From assembly GCF_900143005.1 (NCBI RefSeq), contig NZ_FRCS01000006.1, forward strand, positions 62,001-126,000: a stretch of 64,000 nucleotides of DNA. Reading direction: 5' to 3'. Both the position numbers and the translations under genes were made by a program. The DNA is from Cryptosporangium aurantiacum (GTDB taxonomy: Bacteria; Actinomycetota; Actinomycetes; Mycobacteriales; Cryptosporangiaceae). The notes under the pieces were generated by a model. The model was not told the DNA's origin. It saw only the letters and a program-made list of their open reading frames with translations, and searched no databases. Of this stretch, positions 41,103-50,400 are shown one piece after another (position 1 is the first letter of the stretch; every line of letters begins with the position of its first letter).

Positions 41103-42520
41103 CAAATACACTCGGTCAGGTGAACCCAGGGGTGGGACCGGGCGGCGTCGTCGTCATTCTGACCGCCCTCGAGCTGGAACACCGGGCCGTGCACCGGCAC
41201 CTGCGCCGGGTGCACACCGTCGTCCACCCGGCGGGCACGATCTTCGACGTGGGCGAACTCGAGGGCTCGACGATCCGGGTCGCGCTGGCGGTGACCGGAC
41301 CCGGCAACACCGGCGCGGGCATCCTCGCCGAACGGTCGATCGCGATGTTCGCCCCGTCGGCCGTGTTCTTCGTCGGCGTCGCGGGCTCGCTCGCCACCGA
41401 CATCGACCTCGGCGACGTCGTGTTCGCGACCCGCGTCTACTTCTACCAGGGCGGGCTCGAGAGCCCGACCGGCTTCTCACCGCGGCCCGCGGCGTGGCCC
41501 GCGCCGCACCGCATCGAACAGCTGGCACGACACGTCAGCCGCACCGGCCAGTTCGGCACGACCGTCCACTTCCGCCCGATCGCCGCGGGTGACGTCGTCC
41601 TCGACTCGCTCGACGGGCCGCTGATCGCCCGGATCCGGCAGAACTACAACGACGCGGCGGCGGTCGAGATGGAGAGCGCCGGGCTCCATCAGGCCGGCCA
41701 GCTGAACGAGTCGTTACCGGTGCTGACCGTGCGCGGCGTGAGCGACCGCGCGGACGGCAAGAAGGAACTCGCCGACCGGCGAGGGCTCCAGCACCGGGCG
41801 GCCGACACCGCTGCCGCGTTCGCCGTCGCGCTGTGCCGTGCGCTCGAATCCGGCCCCGGCCCTCCGGCGACCGTCGCCGAATCCGTGCGAATCTCGACCG
41901 CGGCGCTGCTCCGCGTCCGCGACGACGATCGTTTTATCCTGTTTCACTCGCCCACCCGGCCGGGTGCCTACGGTCCACCCGGCGGCGTCGTGAAACTCCG
42001 TTCGAGCGACGCCCTGGAAGCCGTCGGATTCCGCGCGGAGCCGCGCCGCAACAGCGCCATGCACGGCGACCTCCGCGGCTTCGTCCCGGGTATCGCGCTC
42101 GGCGACTTCCTGCGCTGGTGGCGCACCGGCGCGGACCGCGAGAGCGCGCCGGACTGCCTGCGGCGCGAGCTGGTCGAGGAACTGGCCGAGATCGGCCGTC
42201 CGGATCTGGCGCCGGAAGTGGACGACGTCCCCCTGACCCCGGTGCGTTCGGTGGTCGACGGCCCGTGGAGCGTCCCCGCGGCACCGTACGACCAGCTCCG
42301 CGTGTTCGAGGTCTACGACCTGGCGCCCGGCGACGCCCGCGCCGAGCGATTTCGCCGCACGCTCACCGGTCTCGCCGACGATCCCGCCGAGCCGAGCGTG
42401 ATCTGGGCCGACCGCACCGACATCGAGTACGGACGCTGCGGACCGCACTACATCACGCCGCCCTCGGCGTTCCTGTTCGGCGATCGCCGCATTCACCCCG
42501 ACCTCCCGATGCTGCGATGA
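41099..42520 (+). CDS. Nucleoside phosphorylase (MTAN-like) fused to a Nudix-like effector domain
   Basis: A 473-residue protein. Residues ~15-250 are a purine nucleoside phosphorylase/nucleosidase fold: VVILTALELEHRAV, AVFFVGVAGSLATDIDLGDV, the substrate-binding AAVEMESAGLHQAG near residue 188 and VRGVSDRADGKKEL near 213. Residues ~275-473 form a second domain with AYGPPGGVVKL and CLRRELVEELAEIG, reminiscent of a Nudix fold although the Nudix box is not intact. Such phosphorylase fusions occur in bacterial conflict systems as nucleotide-cleaving or sensing modules (family knowledge, not proven here). GTG at 41099 overlaps the NrtR stop. The last 28 bp overlap the convergent kinase-NTPase gene. 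Confidence 0.75.
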   Translation: MTNTLGQVNPGVGPGGVVVILTALELEHRAVHRHLRRVHTVVHPAGTIFDVGELEGSTIRVALAVTGPGNTGAGILAERSIAMFAPSAVFFVGVAGSLATDIDLGDVVFATRVYFYQGGLESPTGFSPRPAAWPAPHRIEQLARHVSRTGQFGTTVHFRPIAAGDVVLDSLDGPLIARIRQNYNDAAAVEMESAGLHQAGQLNESLPVLTVRGVSDRADGKKELADRRGLQHRAADTAAAFAVALCRALESGPGPPATVAESVRISTAALLRVRDDDRFILFHSPTRPGAYGPPGGVVKLRSSDALEAVGFRAEPRRNSAMHGDLRGFVPGIALGDFLRWWRTGADRESAPDCLRRELVEELAEIGRPDLAPEVDDVPLTPVRSVVDGPWSVPAAPYDQLRVFEVYDLAPGDARAERFRRTLTGLADDPAEPSVIWADRTDIEYGRCGPHYITPPSAFLFGDRRIHPDLPMLR

Positions 42521-45500
42521 CCACCGGCCCCGGGTGCCGGTCGTACCCGGGTGCCCGCGCGGTGCTCGAATCGGCGGCGGAGGCGGAGCAGCGCCGACCG
42601 CACCTCGGCCGGATCATTCCCACCGGCGAACCGATCGGCGAGATACCGCGCGGCGGCTACCGCCTCCGTTCGGGGGATCCAGTGCGCCGCGAGGTTACCG
42701 CCGATCGCGCTCAGCCGTGGATCGTCGCCGATCGACTCCAGCACCGGCTGCCACGCGCCGAGGTACGCGAGCCCGGCCGCTCGTCCGATCGCGACGCTCG
42801 GGTGGGCCCCGGCCGGATCGAGCGCGAGGAGCACGTCCCGGGGTTCGGCGGGGGCGGAACGGCCGAGGTAGCCGAGCGCGGCGGCGGCGTCGGCGAGCAG
42901 CGACACCTCGAGCGGATCCTGGCCGGCGAGGCCGACCGGGGACACGGTCCCCTCCCAGCGCCGGGACACGACCGCGTCGCGCAGCAGGGGTACGGCGTCG
43001 ACGGCGCCGAGCGTGGCGGCGGCGGTCGGTAGCCACGGCTCGACCGGACGGCGTCCGGTCAACCGGTCGACGACCTGTGCACGCAGCCGGACGACGTCGT
43101 CGGCCGCCCACTGCGGACCCGGCGCCGCGAGCTGCGGGAACCGCTGGTTGCCGAGTATCTCGAGCGCGAGGTCGGGGTCGGTCTCGGCCAGGGCGAGCAC
43201 ACCGTCCTGACCTGCGGTGCATCGGGCCAGCGCGGTCGCCCACGGCCAGCGGAACCGTTCCGCGACCCTGCCCGCGGCCAGCCGGCGGTGGGCTGCCCAC
43301 GCGGTGCGGAGGCCCACGGCGCGGTCCCGTCCGGACAACGCGGTCGCCAGGGAGGCGAGGTGCTCGAGGTCGGTCGACTGCCCGGTGGCGACCCGGTCCG
43401 CCGCTGTCACCACGCGCTCTGCCTGCTGCGAGAGCGGCTCGGGGTCCGCGTCCGCGTCGACCGGATCCCCGAGCTCGGCCAGCAGATGGCGGCAGAGCTC
43501 GCCGATCTCGAACGCGGATTGCCGGGCGCGCAGCGCCACCCGGCGTTCGCTCGGCGGGAGACGCTCCACCAGCTGCATCCGCTCGGTCTGCAGCCGGTTC
43601 ACCTCCGGCCCGTCGGGCTGCGCGGGCAGCGAGCGTTCGAGGTCGGCGAGCGCCGCCGCCTCGGTGGCGCGGATCGCACGCTCCAGCGTCGGCGGTGACG
43701 GCAGCGCGAGCGCCCGCGCTGCCCGGACGGCGGCCAGGGCCACGGCGGGGTTCGCGGGATCGATCAGATCGGTGACCAGCCCGCCGAGGCGGCGCAGTCG
43801 CAGGTCCGCCACCGTGGTCAACGCGCTGCGAACGAGTTCGGGCGGGTGGTCGGCGGAGAGCAACGGCGGGACGTGACGGGTCATCACCTGCGCGATCCGG
43901 TCCCGGTTCGCCGGAGCGTCGTCGGCGGCGAGCGCCGCCTGGCGCAGGGCGTCCAGGGCGCGCGTGCGCGCGCTCGGCGTCGCGTTCGGGTCGGCGAACG
44001 CCCGTCGGAGCGCCGCCCACCCGAGCGGCGCTTCGACGGCGGCGAGCGCCGCGGCGGCTTCGGCCTGCTCCGCCGGGACGCCGTCCGGGTCGCGCAGCAC
44101 CGTCTCCAACCGGGCCAGGACCCGCTCCGCCAACCGATCGGGGTCGCGAGGTAGCGCGCCCAGCATCGCCGCAGCCTGCACCGGATCGACGCTCTCCACG
44201 ACGTGGATCAACCCGGCGCCGACGGGCGAAGCGGGGCGCGCCGCCAGCGCCCGGAACACGTCGTCCCACCGGGGGCGGAGCACGAATCGCGCCGGGTCCG
44301 GAGCGGCGCCCAGCCACCGCGCCGCGAAGTAGTCGCGTTCGGTCCGACCCGCGAAGTCCAGCCGTGCGCCGGACCGCACGAGCAGCCCGGCGTCGAGCAA
44401 CGGGCCGAGGCGGTCGGCACCGCTCGGTTCGGGCGGCGCGGGGACGACGTCCGGGTCGGTGCGGTGCGCGGCGAGCGCTTCGGCGTAGGCGACGATCTCC
44501 GGGTCGTCCCACTCGTCCGCCAGCGCGCCGTAGTACTTCTCCAGCAGGCGGACGTCGGCGCGGACCGCCGGACCATCGAACGACGATTCCGGTACCTGCG
44601 CGATCGTGGCGACGAGCAGCGGTCCGCACCGTCCGTCGGCGACGAAGTGCGACCACCGGCCGTCGCCGACGACCGCGGCCGCGGGGTGCCTCCCCCGGCT
44701 GCGCAGGTGGTCGACCGCGTCGACGAGCGTCACCGGGAGCAGCCGCACGGTCGACCAACCGCTCGGCTGCCCGTCCGGACGCGGGTCTCCCCCGGTGAGG
44801 CAGATCGCCACCGCCGGGTACCGGGCCCGGAAACTCTCCGCCTCGGCCAGCACGGCCCGGCGGGCCTCGACCGGCAGTCGTCCTGGCTCGTCGACCAGGA
44901 CGTGGACGGCACCGGCTCCGAGCAGCGCCTCGACCGGCTCCACCGACGCCCCCGCGAGCGCCGTGCGCACTGCCGGTTCGAACCAGCCGGCGATCGCGTC
45001 CGGGCCGGGTACCGCCAGCCGGACCGGGATCCGGCCGGTGGAGTGACCGGCGAGCAGCGTGCGCTCCACCATCCGCAGCAGCGTCGACCGTCCGGACCCG
45101 ACGGTGCCGACCAGCACGGTGTGCGTGCGATCCAGCACCGCGGACAGCGCGGGCACGATCGCGGAATCGACCTCCGCGGACAACGGAATGGCCGGATAGC
45201 CGTCGTCCTCCGGCGCCCGGAGCCCGGCGCGGCGCACGGCCGCCGCCGCGATCCGCGCGCGGAACGGCCGGAGCGCGTCCACCGGCACGTCGTCGGTGGC
45301 CGCGCCCCGCACCGCCGCGCCCCGGTCCACCGCGCCCCGGACCACCGCGCCGCGCACCACCGCGGCGAGGAATGCCGCGGACCGCTCGGGCTCCCCCGGG
45401 CTGCTCGGGACCGCGGGAACCCCGTCCAGCAACGGGGCGAGACGCGCCACCGCCGCCGTCAGCTCCTCCGGGCGCCACCACGTGAGCCCATCGCCGGGCG

Positions 45501-47070
45501 CGCTGAGCGTTTCGGTAGCGACGGCGGCGATCGCGAGCTGCGCCCGCCAGACAGCGTCGGTGTGGGTGTCGTCCGCCCACTTCATCGCCCGGTGCGCCGA
45601 GAGCAGCAGCGTCGCGAGGTACTCGTGCCACCACACTGGCTTCGCACGGCCCGGATAGATGCGCTGGGCGTGGCGCCGGATCGTGCCGAGCACCAGCACC
45701 GCAGCGACGGCCGCCTCGCCGCGGTCAGCGACGTGCTCGGCGAGGCGTGCGGTCACCTCTGCGTGCCGGTCGGCCGGGAGCAGGTCGGCGACGCGGTCGC
45801 CCAGCAGCAGCAGCCGTTGGATCGCGACCAGATCCGGAAAGCTCAGCGCCTCGGCCAGCGGCGCGCGGAGCAGGTTGAGTTCCAGCCAGGCCAGGTCGGT
45901 CAGGATCGGCCGCGACGAGCCGCCGCGTGCGTAATCGATCAGGTAGGCCTGCTCGCGGGCGAACAGGACGTTACCCGGGTTGAGATCGCCGTGGATACTC
46001 GCCGTCGCCGCGGCCTCGACCGGCTCGGACAGCACGCGGCGCAGCGCGGCGAACGGATGGGCGGCGCGACAGCCGTCCACGCTGATCGCGCCGTCGTCCT
46101 CGAGCCGCAGACCGGGCAGCGCCGCTCGCAACTGCTCCCACCGGCGGGCGGAGCGGCCGTCGAGCACCGAACCGCGCAGGTCGCTCACGTCGATCGGCGC
46201 GGGGACGTGGCCGCCCGCCGGGACGATCCCGACCGTGACGCCGTCGCGGGTCACTACCTGCCGGTCACCGTCCACGGGTCGGAAGCCTCGGAGCCGGACG
46301 AGGCATCCGGGTTCCGGTCCGGCGGGGTCGTCCAAGCCTGGCACGTGGAAGGCGGCGTCCAGGACGTCGTCCGGATAGACGTAGCGGGCCTCCGACCCCG
46401 GCGGCCCGTACGTCCACCGGCCCTCGGCGTCGAGGCCGTCGACCAGGAGCCGCAGCTCGGGCCCGAGCCGCCAGCGGCGTACCTCCCGGAGTCCCGGCCC
46501 GTCGGCGACCTGATGCTTCGCGTACAGCGCCTCCCCCACCCGGTCGAGGAAGTCGTCGAGCAGGTGGACCGCGCGTCGCCGGGCCCGCGGCCCCGCCATC
46601 GCCGCGGCGATCACGTCGCCGAGGGACTCCGGTGGGAGGCCAGGTTTACCGACGAAGGACCCGAGGTCGGTGTAGAGGACCGCCTCGCCCTCCTCCTCGA
46701 TCGCCGTGGCCGGGTCGAGCACGCCGGTGGTGACGGCCTCGATCGGGACGAAGAGCGCCCGCCGCTCCTCGGCCATGCCGCGGAACGCGTCCCACTCCCG
46801 GAGAGCCTCGGCGGGTGATCCGAGTTTCGCGACGTACTGCGTCGTCGCGCGTCCGCGGTGGGCGACCACCCCCAGCACGAGCGCGCCGCCGCGCCCCTCG
46901 TTGTACATGCGGACGACGTCGAGCGTGTCGGGTGACGTCGCGAGCCGGCCTTCGCCGGGTCCGATCGCGAGGCGCCGGAGCACCGCCCGGATCCGCCCGG
47001 CGGGGAAGGCCTCGGAGGTAAAACCGTCCGGGACACCAACGGGCACCGGGGACTCGCGTTCCTCCGTCAT
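42493..47070 (-). CDS. Giant APH-like kinase / P-loop NTPase / HEAT-repeat protein
   Basis: A 1525-residue multidomain protein. The N-terminal ~500 residues contain the phosphotransferase catalytic loop SIHGDLNPGNVLF (near residue 360) and YLIDYARGG (near 377), an aminoglycoside-phosphotransferase/choline-kinase-like fold. A repeat-encoded linker VVRGA follows near 585. Then comes a STAND-like NTPase with VLVGTVGSGRSTLLRMV near 650-665, Arg replacing the Walker A Lys, and Walker B VHVLVDEPG near 720. The remaining ~600 residues are Ala/Leu-rich HEAT-like helices. It resembles kinases of predicted ternary conflict systems (possibly the TCAD9 type, from memory). ATG at 47070 is preferred to 47082. 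It is divergent from the 119-residue gene. Confidence 0.75.
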   Translation of the reverse strand: MTEERESPVPVGVPDGFTSEAFPAGRIRAVLRRLAIGPGEGRLATSPDTLDVVRMYNEGRGGALVLGVVAHRGRATTQYVAKLGSPAEALREWDAFRGMAEERRALFVPIEAVTTGVLDPATAIEEEGEAVLYTDLGSFVGKPGLPPESLGDVIAAAMAGPRARRRAVHLLDDFLDRVGEALYAKHQVADGPGLREVRRWRLGPELRLLVDGLDAEGRWTYGPPGSEARYVYPDDVLDAAFHVPGLDDPAGPEPGCLVRLRGFRPVDGDRQVVTRDGVTVGIVPAGGHVPAPIDVSDLRGSVLDGRSARRWEQLRAALPGLRLEDDGAISVDGCRAAHPFAALRRVLSEPVEAAATASIHGDLNPGNVLFAREQAYLIDYARGGSSRPILTDLAWLELNLLRAPLAEALSFPDLVAIQRLLLLGDRVADLLPADRHAEVTARLAEHVADRGEAAVAAVLVLGTIRRHAQRIYPGRAKPVWWHEYLATLLLSAHRAMKWADDTHTDAVWRAQLAIAAVATETLSAPGDGLTWWRPEELTAAVARLAPLLDGVPAVPSSPGEPERSAAFLAAVVRGAVVRGAVDRGAAVRGAATDDVPVDALRPFRARIAAAAVRRAGLRAPEDDGYPAIPLSAEVDSAIVPALSAVLDRTHTVLVGTVGSGRSTLLRMVERTLLAGHSTGRIPVRLAVPGPDAIAGWFEPAVRTALAGASVEPVEALLGAGAVHVLVDEPGRLPVEARRAVLAEAESFRARYPAVAICLTGGDPRPDGQPSGWSTVRLLPVTLVDAVDHLRSRGRHPAAAVVGDGRWSHFVADGRCGPLLVATIAQVPESSFDGPAVRADVRLLEKYYGALADEWDDPEIVAYAEALAAHRTDPDVVPAPPEPSGADRLGPLLDAGLLVRSGARLDFAGRTERDYFAARWLGAAPDPARFVLRPRWDDVFRALAARPASPVGAGLIHVVESVDPVQAAAMLGALPRDPDRLAERVLARLETVLRDPDGVPAEQAEAAAALAAVEAPLGWAALRRAFADPNATPSARTRALDALRQAALAADDAPANRDRIAQVMTRHVPPLLSADHPPELVRSALTTVADLRLRRLGGLVTDLIDPANPAVALAAVRAARALALPSPPTLERAIRATEAAALADLERSLPAQPDGPEVNRLQTERMQLVERLPPSERRVALRARQSAFEIGELCRHLLAELGDPVDADADPEPLSQQAERVVTAADRVATGQSTDLEHLASLATALSGRDRAVGLRTAWAAHRRLAAGRVAERFRWPWATALARCTAGQDGVLALAETDPDLALEILGNQRFPQLAAPGPQWAADDVVRLRAQVVDRLTGRRPVEPWLPTAAATLGAVDAVPLLRDAVVSRRWEGTVSPVGLAGQDPLEVSLLADAAAALGYLGRSAPAEPRDVLLALDPAGAHPSVAIGRAAGLAYLGAWQPVLESIGDDPRLSAIGGNLAAHWIPRTEAVAAARYLADRFAGGNDPAEVRSALLRLRRRFEHRAGTRVRPAPGAGGHRSIGRSG
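45301..45360 (-). repeat. 15-bp tandem repeat in the kinase-NTPase linker
   Basis: Four 15-bp units (plus strand CGCGCCCCGCACCGC and variants at 45301, 45316, 45331, 45346), encoding VVRGA/AVRGA pentapeptides between the kinase and NTPase domains. Probably length-variable. Confidence 0.75.
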
Positions 47071-47123
47071 GCTACGGATCATCCCGGCCCGGCGCCGGGG
47101 ACGGCACGCTCGGGGGAGGGACA

Positions 47124-47483
47124 GTGGACGAGAGCGACCGATGGACGACGCTGTGCCAGGACTACTTCGCGATCCGGCAGGCGAGTTTCGCTCACGAGCT
47201 GAAGGCGCAGTGGCTCCGCCTGGCCGCACGCCGCCCGGCCCCGCTGGACGAGTGGTGGGCTCTGGTCACCGAACTCGAACGGCTCGGGCTCCAGCAGTGG
47301 AACGTGACGATGCGGCACGACGACGAGGACGGCGACGAGGACGACTACCGCATGCAGTGGGACGAGCCGGAGACGCCACGCCGGTACCGGTGCCCGGACC
47401 GCCGGTGCCACCGGGTCGAGGACGGTGCCCTGGAGGTACCGGTCTGCCGCCTCACGGGGAAGAACCTGGAGCCCGAGTACTGA
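47124..47483 (+). CDS. Small acidic protein with a Cys/His cluster, unknown function
   Basis: A 119-residue protein I do not recognise. The first half is helical (DYFAIRQASFAHELKAQWLR, then LDEWWALVTELERLGLQQW), the middle is strongly acidic (HDDEDGDEDDY) and the C-terminus has RCPDRRCHR and VPVCRLTGKNLEP, whose three cysteines and histidine could bind zinc. GTG at 47124 has GGGGGAGGG just upstream. It is divergent from the kinase-NTPase gene and only 4 bp from the convergent TPR-CHAT gene, so it is embedded in the locus and may be a regulator, sensor or target of it. The coding call rests on start context, codon style and position. Confidence 0.6.
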   Translation: MDESDRWTTLCQDYFAIRQASFAHELKAQWLRLAARRPAPLDEWWALVTELERLGLQQWNVTMRHDDEDGDEDDYRMQWDEPETPRRYRCPDRRCHRVEDGALEVPVCRLTGKNLEPEY

Positions 47484-47487
47484 GCCG

Positions 47488-50400
47488 TCAGACGCCGGTG
47501 TGCCGGTAGGCGGCCCACCTCGTCAGGGGCACTGCCGAGTTGCGCTCGGCGCGGACCACGCGGTGCAGCGCGTGGGCGGCCGACCGGCTGGGGTCGCCGT
47601 CCAGAGCGGCGTAGAACGAGCTGGCCAGCTCCGGTGCCGCCTCGTCACCGATCGACCAGTCCGCGGCGACCACCTGGCGGTAACCGGCGATCACCAGGGC
47701 ACCCGACAGGTCGAGCGCTTCGTCGGGCACGTCCGGGTCGATCGCCGCACCGTCGCACGAGGACAGGTACGCGAACTCGGCCCGCGCGAGCGCCAGCTGC
47801 GCGATCGCGGAGGCGGGCAGCTCTCCGTCGTCCAGGCGCAGACTGGCGTCGCCGGGATGCTCGGTTCCGGGGCCGCTGTGGCCGGCGAAGTGCAGCCAGC
47901 CGTGCCTGGTCAGACCGGCGAGGACGGCCGCGCGGTTGGCGTCGGACGAGAGCAGCAGCTCGGCGTCGCCGCCCGCACTCGTCCGGCGGGCGACGTCGTA
48001 CACGGACCGGGCTTCCTCCTCAGCCCGCGCCAGGTCGGCACCGCACCCGACCGCCAGCAGCGTCGGACGCGGATCGGCGGGCCGGTCACGAGCCTCCAGG
48101 AGCGCGGCGAGCGTCGGCGTGTAGCTGGACACCACCCGGTCGAGCGCACCGGTGTCGGCGAGCGTCGCAGCGTCGTAGTACTGCGCCGCGTGCAGCGGGA
48201 GCAACGCCAGCACACTGGCCGGACACCACCACAGCCGCGGCCAGTCGTCGCTGCGCGGGAGCAACGCCAGCCGGTCGAGGATCGGCCCGACGACCGTTCG
48301 CCACGACCACGCCAGCAGTGTGCGGAGTTCGTCCTCGGCGGTCTCCCCTCGTCGGATCCGTGCGGTCGCCCGGAAGTACACGCGCAGCGCCCTCGCCAGC
48401 GCGTCGGCGGTCAGCTGTCCGAGCGGGCAGAGCACGAGGGAGTCCTCGGTCAGTACGAGCGCGTCGCACCGGATCGTGCTCACGTTGACCAGCACGACGG
48501 GCCCGCCCTCGGCGACGGCTCTCAGCTCGGCGTAGCGACGCGATCGGCCGAGTTCGACGCCGAGTCGCGTCCGCACCTCGGCGCGTAGTTCGTCCCACGT
48601 CCGAGCCAGCTCACGACGTCGTTCGGCGCGGGCGATCGCCGCGGTCGAGGCCGGGCCGGCGAGCGAGCCGGGCGCGAGGCCCTCGGTGTCGTTCCAGGCC
48701 TCACGAACGGCCTCTAGGCGGTCGGCCAGGGCGGCGTCCAGCGCCCGGACCGGGGCGAGGTCTCCGCGAAGCTCGAGGATCTGGCCGTGCAGTACTCCGC
48801 GGCCTGCCTCCAGTACCTCGACGGCCCGCTCCGGGCGGCCTGCCTGCAGCGCGACCGCACCGGCGGCGCTGCCAAGTCCGGCGACCAGCGCGAGCAGGTG
48901 CCTGCGGTCGGTCCAGCGCAGCCCGTGCCACGCGACCGCGGGCAGGAGGTCCAGCGCGGCCTCGAAACCGGCCAGCGCGCGGTCCCAGCGTCGGGCCGGG
49001 ACGTTCCGGCCGGCCGATTCGAGCCCTCGGAGCCGGAGCACCTGGAGGGCACCCCACGACCGCGCCGCACGGAGCCGCACGAGCGGTGGAGCGGTAGGAA
49101 GCCGTGCCGCGCGCCGGTAGGCGTTGACAGCGGTCGCGGCGTCCCGGACCGCGCCGGTCAGCTCGAACCGCGCCCGGAGCGCGTTCCCGAGCCCGGCCAG
49201 TGCGGTCGCCAGATCGGGGTGGCCGGCCGGGAGCGAACGGACCGCCCGTCGGCCGATCCGGATCGCCTGGTCGAGGGACCGCCGGTGCCCGGTCGTGTCG
49301 AATCGGGCGTGCAGCGCGGCGCCGAGGTTGTTCAGGTAGCCGGCCCGGCCCGGGTGCCCGGGCAGGCTCAACCGCACCGCGCGCCAACCCGCCGCCACCG
49401 CGTCGTCGATCAACGCAAGAGGACCGGACGACGGCGCGGCCCCGGCGTCCGACCGATGCTCGAACCGGAGCCGCAACGCGGCACAGAGGTTCGAGTAGAC
49501 CGCGGCGTGCTCCGCGGTCGGCGGCCGGTCGACCGCGGATCGCAGGTGCTCCACCGCCAGGTCCAGCGCGACCGGGTCTCGTTCGATCTGCCACCGGTAC
49601 AACGCGGCCAGCCCGCGGTTGCTCACGACCGTCCAGCGGTCCGGGTCGCTGCTCGGGCTCCGGGACAACACCTCGTCCAGCCGGCGCTCCGCCTCCCGCA
49701 GGTCGCCGGCGCTCCCGGTGTGCACGGCCCGGGACTGGAGAGCCGAGGCGAGCTGGGCGACCCGGAGGCGGTAGGTACGGCGTTCCGGCGGTGTGATCCG
49801 GACGGCAGTCAAACAGCTGTCGACGGCCTGGTCGAGGTCGGTGGTGTCACCGGTCCGCTCGAAGCGAACCCGGTACACCCCGCCGAGGTTCGCGAGCGTG
49901 CGTGCGTGTTCCTCGGTGTCCGGTGTGGTGTCGTCGCGCGCGACGGTGAGCAGGTCGATCGCCGCCGTGGCGTCGACCAGTTCACCGGTCGCGGCGAACC
50001 GCGCCTCGTGGGCCAGCGCCAGCTGCGCCAGCGCGAGCGCACGTCCGGGCAGCTCGTCCCAGCTCTCGACGGCGGACCACCCGGCCTCGATCGCGTCTTC
50101 GATCCGCAGCGGATCAGCGGTGACCTCGAACAGGCGGTGCAGCACCACGCACCGCTGCGCGAGCGCGGGCGGGCGGTCGGCGTGGTCGGCGGGCAGCTCG
50201 CGCAACGCCCGGTCGGTGGCGTCGAGCGCAGCGTGCAGATCCGGAAGCGGGTCGAGCCGGATCCGGGACCGGGCGAGTACCACGACCGCGAGGTTGACCA
50301 GCCGAGCCGGCCGGTGGAGCCGGTCGGAGGCCGCGCACGCCGTGTTCGCGGCGGCGACCGCGCGGTCGTGATCCTCCGGGGAGCCGTCCCGCTCGGCCCG

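Noticed and set aside
42534-46818. Long plus-strand open frames opposite the kinase-NTPase gene (and similar ones opposite the CHAT genes)
   Set aside because: Their products are Arg/Pro/Gly-rich with no domain, typical of antisense frames in very GC-rich DNA; the minus-strand frames carry clear catalytic motifs.
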